DNA of 64,000 bases from Agriotes lineatus (taxonomy: Eukaryota; Arthropoda; Insecta; Coleoptera; Elateridae): NCBI GenBank assembly GCA_940337035.1, contig OW679197.1, positions 61,959,903 to 62,023,902 on the forward strand. Direction: 5' to 3'. Of this stretch, positions 23,229 through 35,761 are shown piece by piece; the first letter of the stretch is position 1, and every line of letters begins with the position of its first letter. The translations under genes and the position numbers were made by a program. The notes beneath the pieces were generated by a model. It worked only from the letters and a program-made list of their open reading frames with translations, was not told the origin of the DNA and searched no databases.

Positions 23229-23840
23229 GCCATGATAATAACATTCTATCTTTGTCTTGCTACTCATTTTGTTTATGTCTTTCTTGTCGCACTCATTAAT
23301 TTCCTATGTTCCAAACGGATTTCAGACAATCTGTATAATTGTGGCCCCATCGGTATAATATATATTGTACTATAATAACATGCGCTAACAACGTAATTTA
23401 CTTGTTTAATGTTAAATTACAATTCACATTGTACTGATCTATTATTTTTTATTTTTACTTGCCCGACTTTGGATCGACTTTTATGTACTGATTGACAGCA
23501 TTGCTCTTTATGAGTTATATATGTAATGATTGGCTACGTTTGACTTTTCCTATACTAATTAAGTTGTAACCAAATTTTCTTTTAAGATGAATTCAAGTAA
23601 TTCATATGCCCTTTAATATGAATTAAATTATTAAATATTTAGCTCTGCAAAACATTATTACTCTCAAAAAACAGGTCGGTTCACGCATTCTAAATATTGT
23701 TATTCCTGAAAAGTAATTTTGTTTAATGAAAGCTTGCTTTAAAATCATATGACACTTTCTACAAATGTCAATGTCATTCAAGCTTATGCAAATGGAAAAT
23801 CAATTAAAAATAGACATCTGTTACAATTTGTCATTCAGTA
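23229..23840. other. AT-rich spacer, nothing recognised
   Basis: No gene or bounded repeat was supported. This may include the upstream part of the G-poor LTR-like unit that follows. Confidence 0.35.
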
Positions 23841-26060
23841 AACATGAAAATAGTAAGTAGTCCTTTTTAAATTACTTTACCTCACTTTTAAAATGATTTA
23901 CTTTTTACTTGCAGTTGTAACTCATCTAAACAACTTGATTTGCTTCTTCACTAATCCAAACACATACCAACTGCTCACCGAAGTTTCTCAAGCTACAGAC
24001 TAACCTCAGTATAGAATCAAGTAACTTCCAGTAACTGCAAACACCCCCTGGAACGTTTCCTTTCCAAATAAGACAATCTGCAAGCAATCCAGCAACACGA
24101 ACCTCAACAAGATCCACTAGCAGTAACAGTTGTTGACAACCCAGTAACACGAATCTCCACAAGGTCCTACTCACAAGATGTTTACTCCACTAATAAGCTC
24201 GATGAAGTACAATTCTAGCAAATACAACATTAGCCATCTAATTCGCATGATGTAATCAAGTACCAATAAACTACGTTCAGCATCCAATTCTATACATTAC
24301 TTTATATAGTTTGTAGTATTTTAACTTATGATCCTCTTACCATACATCTTTTCTCCATTTCTCCATTATATAATCACCTTTTAAGTTAATATTTGTATCT
24401 CTTCTCGCAAATTTTATATAACGTATACCTCTTTATACACCAAATAGATTAAAAATCATAGTATACATGGTTTATTTTAACATTTTTAGCCGTTCTTTAC
24501 ATGTTTTCTTATCGAAATTTTATTTGTTTCTAAAAATAACAATATTTTCCATAGTAATATACTTTACGCATATTTTTAAATTTTAACACTAGGTATATAA
24601 AATGTTATTACACTTATTTTAACATCCGACATATTGAATCTCTTCTTTCAAATAAGTATTTGATACTAATCCTCCACTTTAAATCACGTAATATTTACAT
24701 CATATATTAGACCCTCTTCTGTTTCTGATTTGCATTGTTCAACTGAATTTAAATTCTAATCCATTATTTTACCAAATGCACATGTTAATAATTTTGACAT
24801 TCTTTTTAGTACTTAAATTCATCTTTGTAATTTAATAATGAAATAATTTTTATACATTTTTTAAGCTAATATCAAACTCTTGTAATCTTATTACCAAATA
24901 ACTTAACCTTCTTATGGTAACCATTACAATATATACAATAACTCCAATTAGGGTTGCGTTCTAATACTTGGGGAAAACAATAATGTTATTAAATCGCCAT
25001 TAGATACAATGTAAATTTGGTTAAATGATATTCTCGCATTATTTAAAGGAAAGTTGTATTTACGCTTTGAAATAACACCTACCGACGGTTACGACAGCTT
25101 CAACTTCAGCAGCACGGCTCTTCCTTCCTCGATAAGTTACCTCCATCCATCCAACAACCAGTAAACGTCGTAGTCAGTCCACTTCTTCTGTAGGCGACAC
25201 CATGCGTTCTTAGATAATAATCTCCCCTTATGATCCCCGTTTGCACTCAATCACGAACCACCTTCATTACTTATGGTTCATGTATTAATTTATATCTTCT
25301 GATATTACCTTCACAACCCTTAATTCAATTAAGCACCATTTAACTTGATTACCATATGAAACCCAACCCCAACATAAACATTTGACTGGGGTTCTTAATT
25401 TTATATTATTATTTTTTGACTCCCCTTTATTATCAAGTAACTGAAATTTCATTTGTTTTACATTCACTTAATACTACATTAAATTTTAATTTTTGTAAAT
25501 GGCAACAATTTTGACACTTGTCCACTTTGAACACATTTTAATTATTCTTTTTAGTTCACGCTGTTAATCTTGCTTTCATGTACCGTGTCTACTATTTCTT
25601 ATTTACATTCTTTATATGATTCATGTGCAAATATTTTTTAAATTGTGCTCCCACCATGTCATTATCATTATGCGTTGGGTCTAATCTTATTCTTTTTAGA
25701 CAATTTCTAATTCAATATTAACGTTATTTTAAGGTAATTTCACAGTAAACTTCAGCTTCACTACATTACGTTAACGTAACCTTTCTTATTAAATGTGACA
25801 CTGTCTTGTATATAAAAGCAATTATTAATATTTATTTCCAGTTGCTAGTCTTTCACATAAAAACCTGCTGTCGACTTATAGACAATCCCCTGTCCACCTA
25901 AACGCATTTAACTTTTATATTAACACGTATGTATCATTTTATTAGACAAATTTTATTTTCTCCAATATCAACATCGTAACAATTAAACCATAACCAATTC
26001 TGTTATTTTAGTTAATTCTTTAAACATAAAATAATCAATTGAACAGAATAACCTCTGGGT
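23841..26060 (+). other. G-poor tract with intron-like start, LTR-like
   Basis: Over roughly 2.1 kb the + strand is strikingly poor in G relative to C. At the beginning a GTAAGT (23853) and a TTACTTGCAG (ending 23914) outline a 62-base intron-like segment, after which the C-rich, G-poor tract starts. The probable solo LTR at 36511-37931 has the same layout, with GTAAGT at 36847, TTCTAG ending 36913, then a G-poor tract. I could not find TG...CA termini or a target duplication here. The frame at 23926-24174 on the minus strand is probably a consequence of the skew. Confidence 0.35.
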
Positions 26061-26734
26061 AAAATACTATAGCAATGTGTAGCAATTACCGACATTTTTT
26101 CGTGTTTTTATCTTTCTAGCTAAGTTATTATGTAAAATCGGCGTAGTATTGGTGCTATACGTTTTTATTTGTTTATTTTGTTGTTGTATACATTTAGTGT
26201 GTTTATATAATTTTTTTCTTTAAAGTGTTTATTTAGGTTTTGCATTTTAGATTATTATTTTACATGCAGATTTTATTTGACCGATAATTTATGGTGTGGT
26301 TATTTTTATTAATTTTATTAATTATACTTGTGTATTTGAATAATAAACATTTTGGCAGTATCTTAGCCTATTCAGAGGTACACACAGGTACTACGAGTAT
26401 AATTATTTATAGCAAACGATTTGTTTACAAGGGCATATTACAACAGAATAGGTAATTACCAATCTAAACCAAGTAGGGTTGTTTAATAATTAACACAAAC
26501 GTCAGTTAAAAAACACCCGTCGATGTCTAAAATATAAATAAACTAACATTAAGTAAAGTTTGTAAAACAAAGTTTATAACACATACGTAAATAACAAAAT
26601 ATGAATATCTCTACAAATATCCTTACGAGTATTGTAAACAGCAAAATAATGTTTCGATAGAGGTCATTTCATACCTCACAACGTGATTTGTGTTTGGCAG
26701 CAAACACATACCATCCATCTCCATTTAGTAATTT
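26061..26734. other. AT-rich spacer, nothing recognised
   Basis: No gene, RNA or repeat boundary was supported. Confidence 0.4.
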
Positions 26735-26990
26735 AAATTGAAAAAAATCTGTAAAAGGATCTACCCAGAACTTCCTTTGTCGACATTGTGACACTAAATA
26801 ATTTTAAAAATGAAATTAAGTTAGAAGTAAAAATATCTTCACGTTTCTAATAGATTAAATAAATTTTCAAATAAAAAAAACCCGGTGCTGTAGAGATTTG
26901 AACCGCGGTGTTTGCGACTGCGAATAAAGCGCATTCACCTTTTCTAACAACGCTACTGAGACCTGTTGATATCGTTCCGTTTCAGCAGGT
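26735..26990 (-). repeat. Partial composite repeat with antisense tRNA-like boxes
   Basis: It starts like the other copies (TCTGTAAAAGGATCTACCCA, ATTGTGACACTAAATAATTT, AAAATATCTTCACGTTTCTA). The minus strand then carries a tRNA-like head, with A-box-like CAGTAGCGTTG and B-box GGTTCAAATCT, which is an RNA polymerase III promoter layout. The hairpin half of the family is absent, so the copy is truncated on that side. Confidence 0.65.
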
Positions 26991-27434
26991 TTAACCTTCA
27001 CGCAGGGCATGTTTTAAGTTTCGTGTGCGAGGTGCGTTTCAACTACCTAAATCAGACAATAGTAAATTAATTATATTTTTTACACCAATAAACCAATGCA
27101 GATAATTCTTTCACTAACAATTCTTTGATTCTTTCTGACACATTTCATACGCTGGATGTATACACTTATCTGTAATTGTTTCCCAAATACGGCGATACTA
27201 AAGTTTATCTCTCAAATTCCCCGTACGCTTTATTTAAACAATTTCTGTAGCAGTTGTTAAAAGTAATTTTGAGGGTAAGTCGATATCAGCTGAATGTCAA
27301 AAGTATAAGCTTTCCACTAGTTTAAGAATCATCCAGAAATATTCAAAACTAAGCTTGTATATGCGATGTATGCATAAAATTCTTTTATTTTCAGCCTGAC
27401 AGCCTCGCGAAAATATTTGCGCATTATGCGGCTT

Positions 27435-28098
27435 CCAGCCTAAAAATCAAAATAAGTTAGGAGTAAAAATATCTTCACGTTTCTAATAAAGTAAGTAAAT
27501 TTTTAAATTACAAAAAAAGTTACCGGTGCTCGAATTCGAACGGCAGGCGAACCGCGTGTGCAGCCCCAACGTTTTCTGGGATTTTAAGGAACCGTGCAAT
27601 TTCTACATGCGCATGCGCCACGAAGCATCAACTTGTCGTATTCCTGCTTCGCAGCTATATTAAGTAATTCGCTAATTTGTGCCTCGTTTTTGTATTGTAA
27701 AAAATTTATTCTGTATCTATTGGCTTGCATTTTTGGTAAGAATAAAGCCTGCACTATGTACAAAGTATTACTTCTCTCTATTGCTAAGTTGAATAAAAAA
27801 AAACAAAATTTTATTATTTTAAGGTGCTCACCCTGTATATATTTGTCTGAAAGTTTACCAGTATATACCAGGTATATATCTAATGTGTATGCAGAATATC
27901 GTCTTCCTCCGATCAATATTTTTTTACTTATACCGCCAACAGATAGATAGACCGACAGACAGACAGACAGACGGAATTGAGAAAACCTGTTTTTTGCCAT
28001 TTAGGGACCCTGAAAAGTGAAGATCTGAAGAAATCTGGAAAGGTAATTTTTTCGTGATTACAATACTTCCTTCGGCTTTCAGACGAGGGAAGTAAAAA
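27435..28098. repeat. Composite repeat, nearly complete copy
   Basis: The order along the + strand is TAGGAGTAAAAATATCTTCA; an antisense tRNA-like segment around 27530-27630 (B-box complement CGAATTCGAACGG); AATAAAGCCTGCACTATGTA; AAGGTGCTCACCCTGTATAT; a GACAGACAGAC run; GGGACCCTGAAAAGTGAAGA; and a terminal 29-base hairpin (28065-28093) followed by TAAAAA. The two opposing frames of 118 and 138 codons here are repeat-derived and lack domains. At least five related copies lie in this window. Confidence 0.75.
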
Positions 28099-28738
28099 TC
28101 AAAATACATAAATTCATAAGTTATTTTATTTTGTAATAATAAAAAGTTGTGGCATAAGGTCTTGAACTCTTCTAAAACAGTGAAACACTGTTGAGACATC
28201 TTATTGTAAAAGGATGTAAACTTGATTATTTATTTTCTATAGTGTAATTCAATATATTTTTATTCCACACATCCGATGACGATTTACGGGAAGTTAAACA
28301 GGCGTCATTGTGTTTGTCAAATTTACCTAAATACAAAATATAATCAAACACTTTTCAGAATGAATGTTTATTAAAAATTTAGGTATCAAATTTACAATGA
28401 ATGTTGAAAGTGGCGAATTAAACGCTTTTTTCTACTCCTTTATTAGTAAATTGCTCATTGAGCACTGTTTACTTGATTAGTAAATTTATTGTTACAAACA
28501 GTGTTACGTAATGACTAACACGTATTTTTTTTATTACGTTACAGTTAACGTCAGCAATACGTTTGGTTACTATAGTTACGTATATTATACAGTTGTTGTT
28601 TGTACGAAGCGGTGTAGGGCTGTGACTGCAGCCGCATAATTTTTAAGATGGTGTGACAGTTTGACAGTTAATAAAACATTTCTTTTTTATTTAACGAAAT
28701 GAGTGTGGTCATAGAAAAAGTATAGTACGCAACTCGAG
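28099..28738. other. Spacer upstream of a hAT insertion
   Basis: Nothing coding was recognised. The final part shares the CATTACGT/AACTGAG-rich style of the palindrome cluster beyond the hAT element, suggesting that the hAT inserted into a larger repeat. Confidence 0.35.
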
Positions 28739-28746
28739 CTATAGAG

Positions 28747-29717
28747 TAGTGATGGGCTTATTCGAATCAAAAATAACCGGTTATCCGGTTATTGAAATAA
28801 CCTGTGTAACTCGGTTTTCGTTCCAAGTATTCGGATGAAAAATAACCTCATCCTGATACGTACTACGTGCCGCGTCTCAGCGACCTGCGAGTGATCGAAA
28901 TTCTGTAAATAATACGGCATTCATAACTCATACAACCTTTTCTACGTATGTACTTGATTGCCCAAGCGAGGCCGCGGCTGCTTGTTGATGTTATTAAGAC
29001 ATTTGATACTCCCAGTCGACGAGTTAATTTTATGGGGCCGTTCCTATTAAAGATAACGTTCTGCTGAGTATGAGATTTGCCGAAGGTTGGTATTAATTTA
29101 TAACGGCCTAAATTTTTGCTTCGAAACGCGGTTGATTATGCCCGATAAGGGATAAACAGAAAGCGAAATAAGATTTTCCTATATCGTAAAAGATTTATAT
29201 TTAATTTTTAATAACGGAGCAGTCGGGACAAGAAGTGGATTTCGATGTTGAAAATTTTAAGTGTGCGTCCTTAGAACCGCGGAAGGTTGAACGTAGATAA
29301 ATGATGGATTCTAAAATATACCGGTATGATGTGCAAGCGAAAATGGAAGGGTGACTACTAGAGAATTTTAGGAACTAAAAATAGATTCAATAGATACTTT
29401 GTATTCGCATATTTATAATTTCTTTATGATTGGTATTGATATAGCTATTCTCAATAGTTTAAACTCCTTAGAAATCAAATAAAAATCATTTATACAATTA
29501 TTATAATTAATGATTAACTGAGTTCCTCTGCTATCTGCAAGTTACGATGCCGATGCAGATGACGGTGAACCGCCAACTGGCAAACCGACTGACTTAATCG
29601 AAACGAATCGAGAGCCAAAATTGATTCGAATGATTATTCAAATAATCAATCGGTTTTTAATATGATTCGAATGCAAATAATTCGGTTATGAAAATTGTCC
29701 GGTTATGCCCATCACTA
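28747..29717. mobile_element. Non-autonomous hAT transposon, 971 bp
   Basis: The terminal inverted repeats are TAGTGATGGGC and GCCCATCACTA. An exact 8-bp target duplication CTATAGAG flanks it (28739-28746 and 29718-29725). Eight-base duplications and TAGTGATGGGC-like ends are characteristic of hAT elements. Subterminal repeats near both ends contain ATTCGAAT and CCGGTTAT. No transposase frame is present, so movement would need an enzyme supplied elsewhere. Confidence 0.92.
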
Positions 29718-29858
29718 CTATAGAGCAATTACGCGCTCGTGGGATTACACACGCGCCGCTACGCGGCTTGTGCGTAACTTTTCCAACTCTCGTGTAATAT
29801 GCTTCCTACAGCTTTTGTTGCATAATATACTTTATCTACTCCAGTGGGATAAGTAACG

Positions 29859-30500
29859 CATTACGTCACTCATTTGACACTATTTCAGTTAGGTAATGAA
29901 GCTCATTACACCACTCAGTTATGTAATGGTTTCATTACGCAACTGAGTTGTGTAATTACTTCATTACGTAACTGAAATAGTGTCAAATGAGTGACGTAAT
30001 GTCATTTGCCTACTAAAATATTTTTGAAAATGACAGATCTGACATTTCTTTTAATGCACTTTTCTCAATTTTAGGCGTAGATAAAATTTTGTACAATACA
30101 TGTGTGATAATGCATCATTAATATACTTGTGTGCTTACATGACTAGTGCTACGCACTCGTTTGTAACTTACACACACGTATATTAATGATGCTGTTATCT
30201 CACTTGTATAGTAAATAACTAATATCAACTCCAGTGGGATAAGTAACTCATTACGTCACTCATTTGACACTATTTCCGTTACGTAATGAAGCTCATTGCC
30301 TAACTGAAATAGTGTCAAATGAATGACATTTGCAAACTAAAATAATTTTGGAAATGACATCTACAATTTTCTTAATGCACTTTCCTCAATTTTAGGCAGT
30401 TATAGATAACATTTTGTACAATACACGTGTGATAATGCATCATTAATGTACGTGTAAGTTACAAACCAGTGCATAGCCCTCCCTTGTATAGTAAATAACT
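29859..30500. repeat. Cluster of palindromes in two tandem modules
   Basis: A near-perfect palindrome of 143 bases (29859-30001) has arms starting CATTACGTCACTCATTTGAC. A second palindrome (about 30098-30208) is centred on GACTAGTGCTACGCACTC, with arms GATAATGCATCATTAATATA. Shortened versions of both follow at 30255-30327 and 30420-30500, each introduced by CCAGTGGGATAAGTAAC (29841 and 30231), a period of about 390 bases. No protein is encoded. Confidence 0.75.
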
Positions 30501-31330
30501 ATTCCACATTTTGTAGAAATCCGTTATGTAACTTCTTCCTAGTTGTGTTGATTTTAAAAAAGAAGTGATATACAATTGCAAGATCTTGGAGGTTACAGGG
30601 TCGGTATAATTCTGCCAATTAAAAGATATTTTAAACACGTTTTGAGCAATTTGAGTTTACGTCATGTGATAAAGAATATCCTCCCGAAATTGTACAGTAT
30701 GAATACCATTGTAGTCCAAGGAAACTCAAACGCCTATTTGCCGATGACGAACTTTTGTATAAATTTGACATTTTCATAACTCCATATTTTTATATTCTAG
30801 AAGTTAACGTAGCCTTAGATATAAAACTACACTACATCAGCAAAGAATTTTGAATTTAAAACATCGTCGCCCATATTAGTGAGAAACCAGTTATTGTTAT
30901 TTTCCACAAGGTATGAACCAAATCCGGAGAGAAGTTTTACGATAAGAATACAAATGCAAATTTTTACGTGCAATTTTTACATTGAGATGCAGTTTAGAGG
31001 TTTCGAGTGACCTGCAGTTTCTAGGTGTGTATTTGATTGCATACTCATTTTGGCATCTTTGGGATATTTTGAAAATCCTTGAATTTTTCGTGATTATAGT
31101 AAATTTTCAAAATAGATTGAGAGTACGATTTTCGGCTGCCATTTTATGAGACTGATTTCGTGATATTATTACTCCTGGGACTGCATGTGTAATCTGAAAT
31201 TTTCACTTCATGTGGATAATGTAATTCCAAAGTTATTGCAAATTCTGTTGATCAGCCTTAGGAAATACTGTGTGAAATTGCTAGAATGAAGCCAGTTATA
31301 CTAGGATAATAATTTATTTATGCAAGATTA
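30501..31330. other. No recognised feature
   Basis: A 67-codon frame (30576-30779) has no recognised domain. No repeats were identified. Confidence 0.35.
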
Positions 31331-31335
31331 CTCAC

Positions 31336-31508
31336 CTGAGACCACCTTCCAGCTCTGGTATGTTCTTTGTAGTTCCGTCTGAACAGCGAATTCGATATTG
31401 GGCGATTTTAGGTCTCCCTTTCCGTTTTCGTCTTACGTGTGCCATATTCTGCCCTTCGATTGTGATGTCGCTTACTAAAGCACCTGGAGGACTAACTCCC
31501 ACGCACTT
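31336..31508 (-). CDS. Exon-like open stretch with a KGRPK segment
   Basis: On the minus strand an open frame follows a possible acceptor GGTGCTCAG (the exon would start at 31508) and ends at a consensus donor CAG/GTGAGT (exon end 31336). It encodes about 57 residues, including KCVGVSPPGALVSDITIEGQ, then a basic RRKRKGRPKIAQYRI and a polar tail RCSDGTTKNIPELEGG. RKGRPK resembles an AT-hook or nuclear-localisation segment. The base composition is richer in G and C than the flanks. I do not recognise the gene and found no partner exons. It could also be a retroelement or exapted fragment. Confidence 0.3.
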
Positions 31509-31513
31509 CTGAG

Positions 31514-32963
31514 CACCCTCAACTCATGTGGTAACCTTAGAAACTTCGACCACACGACTTTTCCCCAGTGTGTCAGCTTTTCGAAGTTTGGACCACAATG
31601 TTTTTTCCCCAGTGCAATAGATGTCGCACATCAGGTTGCACATTCGTTGGACGGCATCCCCGAGTATAGCTGCCCTGTATAGCTGCTCTGACGATGCCGC
31701 TGTGCCCTGCCATGCAGCACAAGGTATCTGCTAGCGACTTAGCCATCTGATGGCTCAAACTAAAAATATCGTTAGTGCTGGTCTTATGAAATATCAAGCA
31801 TTCTACCTACGATTTGTCGTGGCGATATTCCTAACCGATGGTGCTGAAAAATCGAGAAAACTTGACGTTCACCTTATGCGGTTAGTTATGCGTGGTAGTT
31901 TTACTGATTATGTATTTAATATTTCCTAGATTGGCCATCCTGTCTGTTAGCATTTTCGTCGTGTGCAACGAGTTTAGCGCTGAAAATACACGGTTAATTG
32001 TAAAACATCCTAGGCGTAATGGTACCATTCGATTAGGACGCGTTTATAAAAATTAATTGATCGTTGAAGCGATTTCATGAGACTCTCGTTTATCGATATC
32101 GCAGTACTTGATTTTCAAGTCACTATAACCTTATAGTTGAGATACGTGTACTCGAGCGAATTGCGAGACAATTCCTGAAACGCCGTGTTGTAAATTAGAT
32201 ATTATTTTCTTTTTTGTGTGTATAGTAAGTTCCCCGTGTAGCAAGTAACAAAATTCTTTTGAGAATCCGTCGAATTTGCGAGTTCAACCTGCTGTGAGAC
32301 AGCACGTATAAAAATTATTGGTGTACAGTAAATAATTTGCTGATTATTTCCCTTTCGCAGTTTTTTCTTTGGATGAGCACTATCTGTTTTCTTTGTATAC
32401 TTCTAGTTTTACTAAGAAAATTACACAGTGCATCACAATGTGATAAAGTGTTTATATTCAATATCCTCTTCGTGATATTCTTCTTGAATATTAGCCATTT
32501 AATCTTGCACTGATTATTACTACTAAATATTTTTTTTTGTTTTGCGAAAAAATATGTTTCCAGCACATATTTTAGCCTTTGATTTTCAATGAAAATCATT
32601 ATAAATGACAAAGAAACGATCGACAATAACTAGCTCACATTTGTTAATTGACAAAAATAAAGAGTTTAGGAATATTTAAAACATTTCTTGTACATGCCTT
32701 TCGTTACCACATCAAAACTAGAATGGAAAGTTATTGGATCACTTTCAATTTTAACAGCTTTAGTTTATAAATAATGATTCTAGCGGTTTCATAAAATACT
32801 TGTTTAAAAAGAAAAATATTAATCGTGTTCGTGTTCCCAAAAAGCATTGTGTATCGACGGGTCCTTACGGGAACTAGCTTCTGTAGAACTAAAATTACAA
32901 AATCTGCAAAACACGCACCCGAAAGGATAAACAAGTCTATTTTAGACTTCCTCTATTTTTCAG
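31514..32963. other. Presumed intron or upstream sequence of the potassium channel gene
   Basis: The exon at 32964 begins mid-codon inside the first pore, so at least one upstream exon must exist. Neither strand here shows the expected first transmembrane segment or the residues before the pore, so that exon lies further upstream or outside the window. Open frames here (32315-32626, 32731-32934) show no domain. Confidence 0.4.
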
Positions 32964-33478
32964 GATATGGAAATATAGTGCCGATGACAACGGGAGGCCG
33001 AGCATTTTGCATGGTGTTCGCCCTAGTCGGAATTCCTTTAACCCTTACTGTAATAGCGGATATGGGGCGCCTCTTCGCTTCCTCTCTTTCTACACTTTCG
33101 CACCAAATGCCAGGATGGTGCAGGTAAGTATTTACGTTTGCAATTATCCTGCAGCTCAGCCTGTAATTACATTTGTTCGACTTCCGAAGACGCGAAGTAA
33201 TAGCGCTCTTAGTATAGCAAATACTTCACTAGTCTCGGTTGCAGCGTTTTTAGTTTTAGGATGTTTAATTAAAACTGCAGTAGTAAATTGTTTCAGAAAT
33301 GCAACTGTGGCGAGAAGAACGTCTTCCTACGCTTTCGCGGCCATCTGTTTCCTCTTCGTTTATTTGTCCGCGGGCGCCGGATTATTCGTCATTTGGGAGG
33401 AGGACTGGACCTTTTTCGATGGCTTCTATTTTTGTTTTATTACAATGACAACAATTGGCTTCGGCGATCTTGTTCCCA
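32964..33478 (+). CDS. Two-pore-domain potassium channel (K2P/TWIK-like), two internal exons
   Basis: Exon 32964-33123 (after TTTTTCAG, ending AG/GTAAGT) and exon 33297-33478 (after TTGTTTCAG, ending A/GTAAGT) are joined by a 173-base intron. Phases fit throughout: phase 1 in, 2 between, 1 out. The first gives the end of pore 1 (GYGNIVPMT; the first G is split by the upstream intron), then M2 (GRAFCMVFALVGIPLTLTVI, ADMGRLFAS). The second gives a short cytoplasmic loop, M3 (YAFAAICFLFVYLSAGAGLF), an extracellular WEEDWTFFDGFYF and pore 2 TTIGFGDLVP. K2P channels are plasma-membrane leak potassium channels with two pores per subunit, working as dimers. About 114 residues are covered. The N terminus with M1, and M4 with the C-terminal tail, were not found. 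The TWK-like family call is solid; the exact orthologue is not determinable. Confidence 0.92.
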
Positions 33479-33484
33479 GTAAGT

Positions 33485-35750
33485 GCGCCTCTTTCTTGGT
33501 TAGTGTTTTGCATCAGTTCCATACTCGAGGCAGACATTGGAATGCTTTTAGCTTTTCGATGCCTCCCATGATCTCATTACATTTGTACCTTAAAAGCAGA
33601 TTTAATTCTCCATAATTGTGATTTAGACTCTGTTAAAGGTTCAGAATTAGGGAGGTTTTGAAAGAGGAATATTTTATTATAACCGTTTTGTTTTTCGATC
33701 CATTTTAAACGCGTTTGTCAGATTTATGGCACATACGCGCTTGGAGGTAATGATTTGTCGAATTTAGTATTCAGCCGGTATGGAAAAAAGCTGTAAGATT
33801 ATGTAGGGCGAATGCTTTGTAAAAGTAGAATGTTTTGTTCTAGCTCTAAATAGTCAATCATACAATATTTTAATTTCTACAGAATTGATATGAATTCATA
33901 TTTAAAATATAATCTCTGAATCTTTTTAGTGATGTTTCTTAAGTCAACAGTGTGGCTTCTGGAGGTACCTTACAACATAAAAATAAGCTCATGCTCTTTT
34001 TTGGGTATTGGGCCACTCTGAAAAATTAAAAATATTAAATATCGAATGTTTCGAGGGACAATCTGCCCTCGTTATCAACGACGAACATATAAAAATAAAA
34101 ATTAACAAGGAACTTAGCTTTTTACTTGAGATGAAAAACTACTTGTCAAGCAATTCATTGGAGGTTGGTAATTTTTCAGTCCCAGTGAAAAGCTAAGTTT
34201 TTAACTATTTAAATGTATCTCTTGAAACTTCTCGACTTGAGAAACACCGTGGATATATGTATATTCTAATATCGCCAACAAACGAAAACTGGAGATCTTG
34301 TGTTATAAAATCGGACAATACTGATAAATCCTTTTCCGAAAATGTTCCGTTTTTCTTAACATTCAATTTACATTTGCTATACTTAAATATTTTTTTGCAC
34401 GTCAGCTCTACCGTTCCCACCTGTAACAGTTTTCGGATTACTTTAGGGGCTGTGGGTATCACTTAAATTAATGTATAATTAAGTGAAACTGGAACAACAA
34501 GAGCAGAGCCGAACTCTCGCCCGAACGCTCCGTGTTCACTGTTACCTCAGCCGCAGTAGCGGAAACCACTGACCCACCGAGACTCTTACACTTAAATATC
34601 TAATGAAATATAATTAACCACGCGTAGTTAACTGACTCACTCCAGTGACGTAGATTTTAAAAATAAATCACCTAAACAAATAAAAACCTACGCTGCTGCA
34701 TTTTTCTTAGGAGGATAGTTTTTTAGATACTCAGTTAACGCTGGCAAAAGTCATAGTCAGTATATTTTGATTAGCTACTGTTTATCACAATTTATTTGAG
34801 TATAAAATTACACAATTCGATAATAATAGAATAGTAAAAAAATAAAAAATAGATTATTTATTTTCTAAAAGCTTAATTTAATATCTTACACATTTTGGGA
34901 AAATCTAAAATAGTATTTAACGGTATTATGCTCATATTGAGAATATAACGAATTAAGATACATTTTGTATAAAGTGTCCGATATGTAATATCGGCCGTGT
35001 ATTGTTTAACAGTTTTTCCAATATCTACTAAAAGTGGCCAATTTTAAGATGTGGTTTTATTATAATGTTCACAGTATTTACATGTACTGTTTGTTTGATC
35101 GATATATCACCTATAACAGCCAAAGCCGTTAAAATTTAACAGCCACTGCCATTATAACCGTTGCTACACTATCCTCAAGGAGACAGTACTGATATAGTAG
35201 AATAACATGTAGATATTACGAAATAGTTATTGTCATAGCAAGCGTCGAAAGTAGAAAATATCGTGCGAGTGTTGATTAGGCAATCGAGGGCGTAGCGTAG
35301 CGAAGCCCGAGTGGATCTAAAACACGAGCACAGGTATTTGCACTTTCGAGTAAGTTATTAATACTATATTTTAGACGACCACACAAAGTAAATTCTATTT
35401 TTAAGAATTTTTGTTTATTTCGTTTACAACATTGATTGTTGTATTATTATTGGTACAATTAAAAAAAATGATAGATTGTTGGGAAGTATAGCAACGAATA
35501 ATGCAAAAGCGTCTGGATTATTTGACTAACTTTGTGCCGTTACGATATGACTAGTACGATATAATATCATGCTAGTGTATGAAATTGCCAACTTTCTGTA
35601 GTAGGCTGTTGTCGCGATAATGTTACTTTCATACGTGGTTGTCTAAAAAAATATTATCTTAAACATTCTGCATCTCTGCTTTTTCGGAAAAGCACTTACG
35701 CCATTGTTTGTTTAATTTTGACCTACTCTGTTTTAAAATAAAACAAAAAC
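33485..35750. other. Probable intron of the channel gene, no exon found
   Basis: The next exon should continue pore 2 into M4, but no such stretch was found. Frames at 34008-34196 and 34205-34466 have no recognised domain. GGGCGTAGCGTAGCGAAGCC near 35288 is a short palindromic patch. Confidence 0.35.
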
Positions 35751-35761
35751 GTTTTTAAATA

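Noticed and set aside
26895..26965. Minus-strand tRNA gene suggested by GGTTCAAATCT
   Set aside because: Part of a repeated composite unit with variable anticodon region; treated as tRNA-like promoter sequence.
27584..28199. Long overlapping frames on both strands (138, 118 and 91 codons)
   Set aside because: They lie in the composite repeat, lack any domain, and the same region in other copies is broken.
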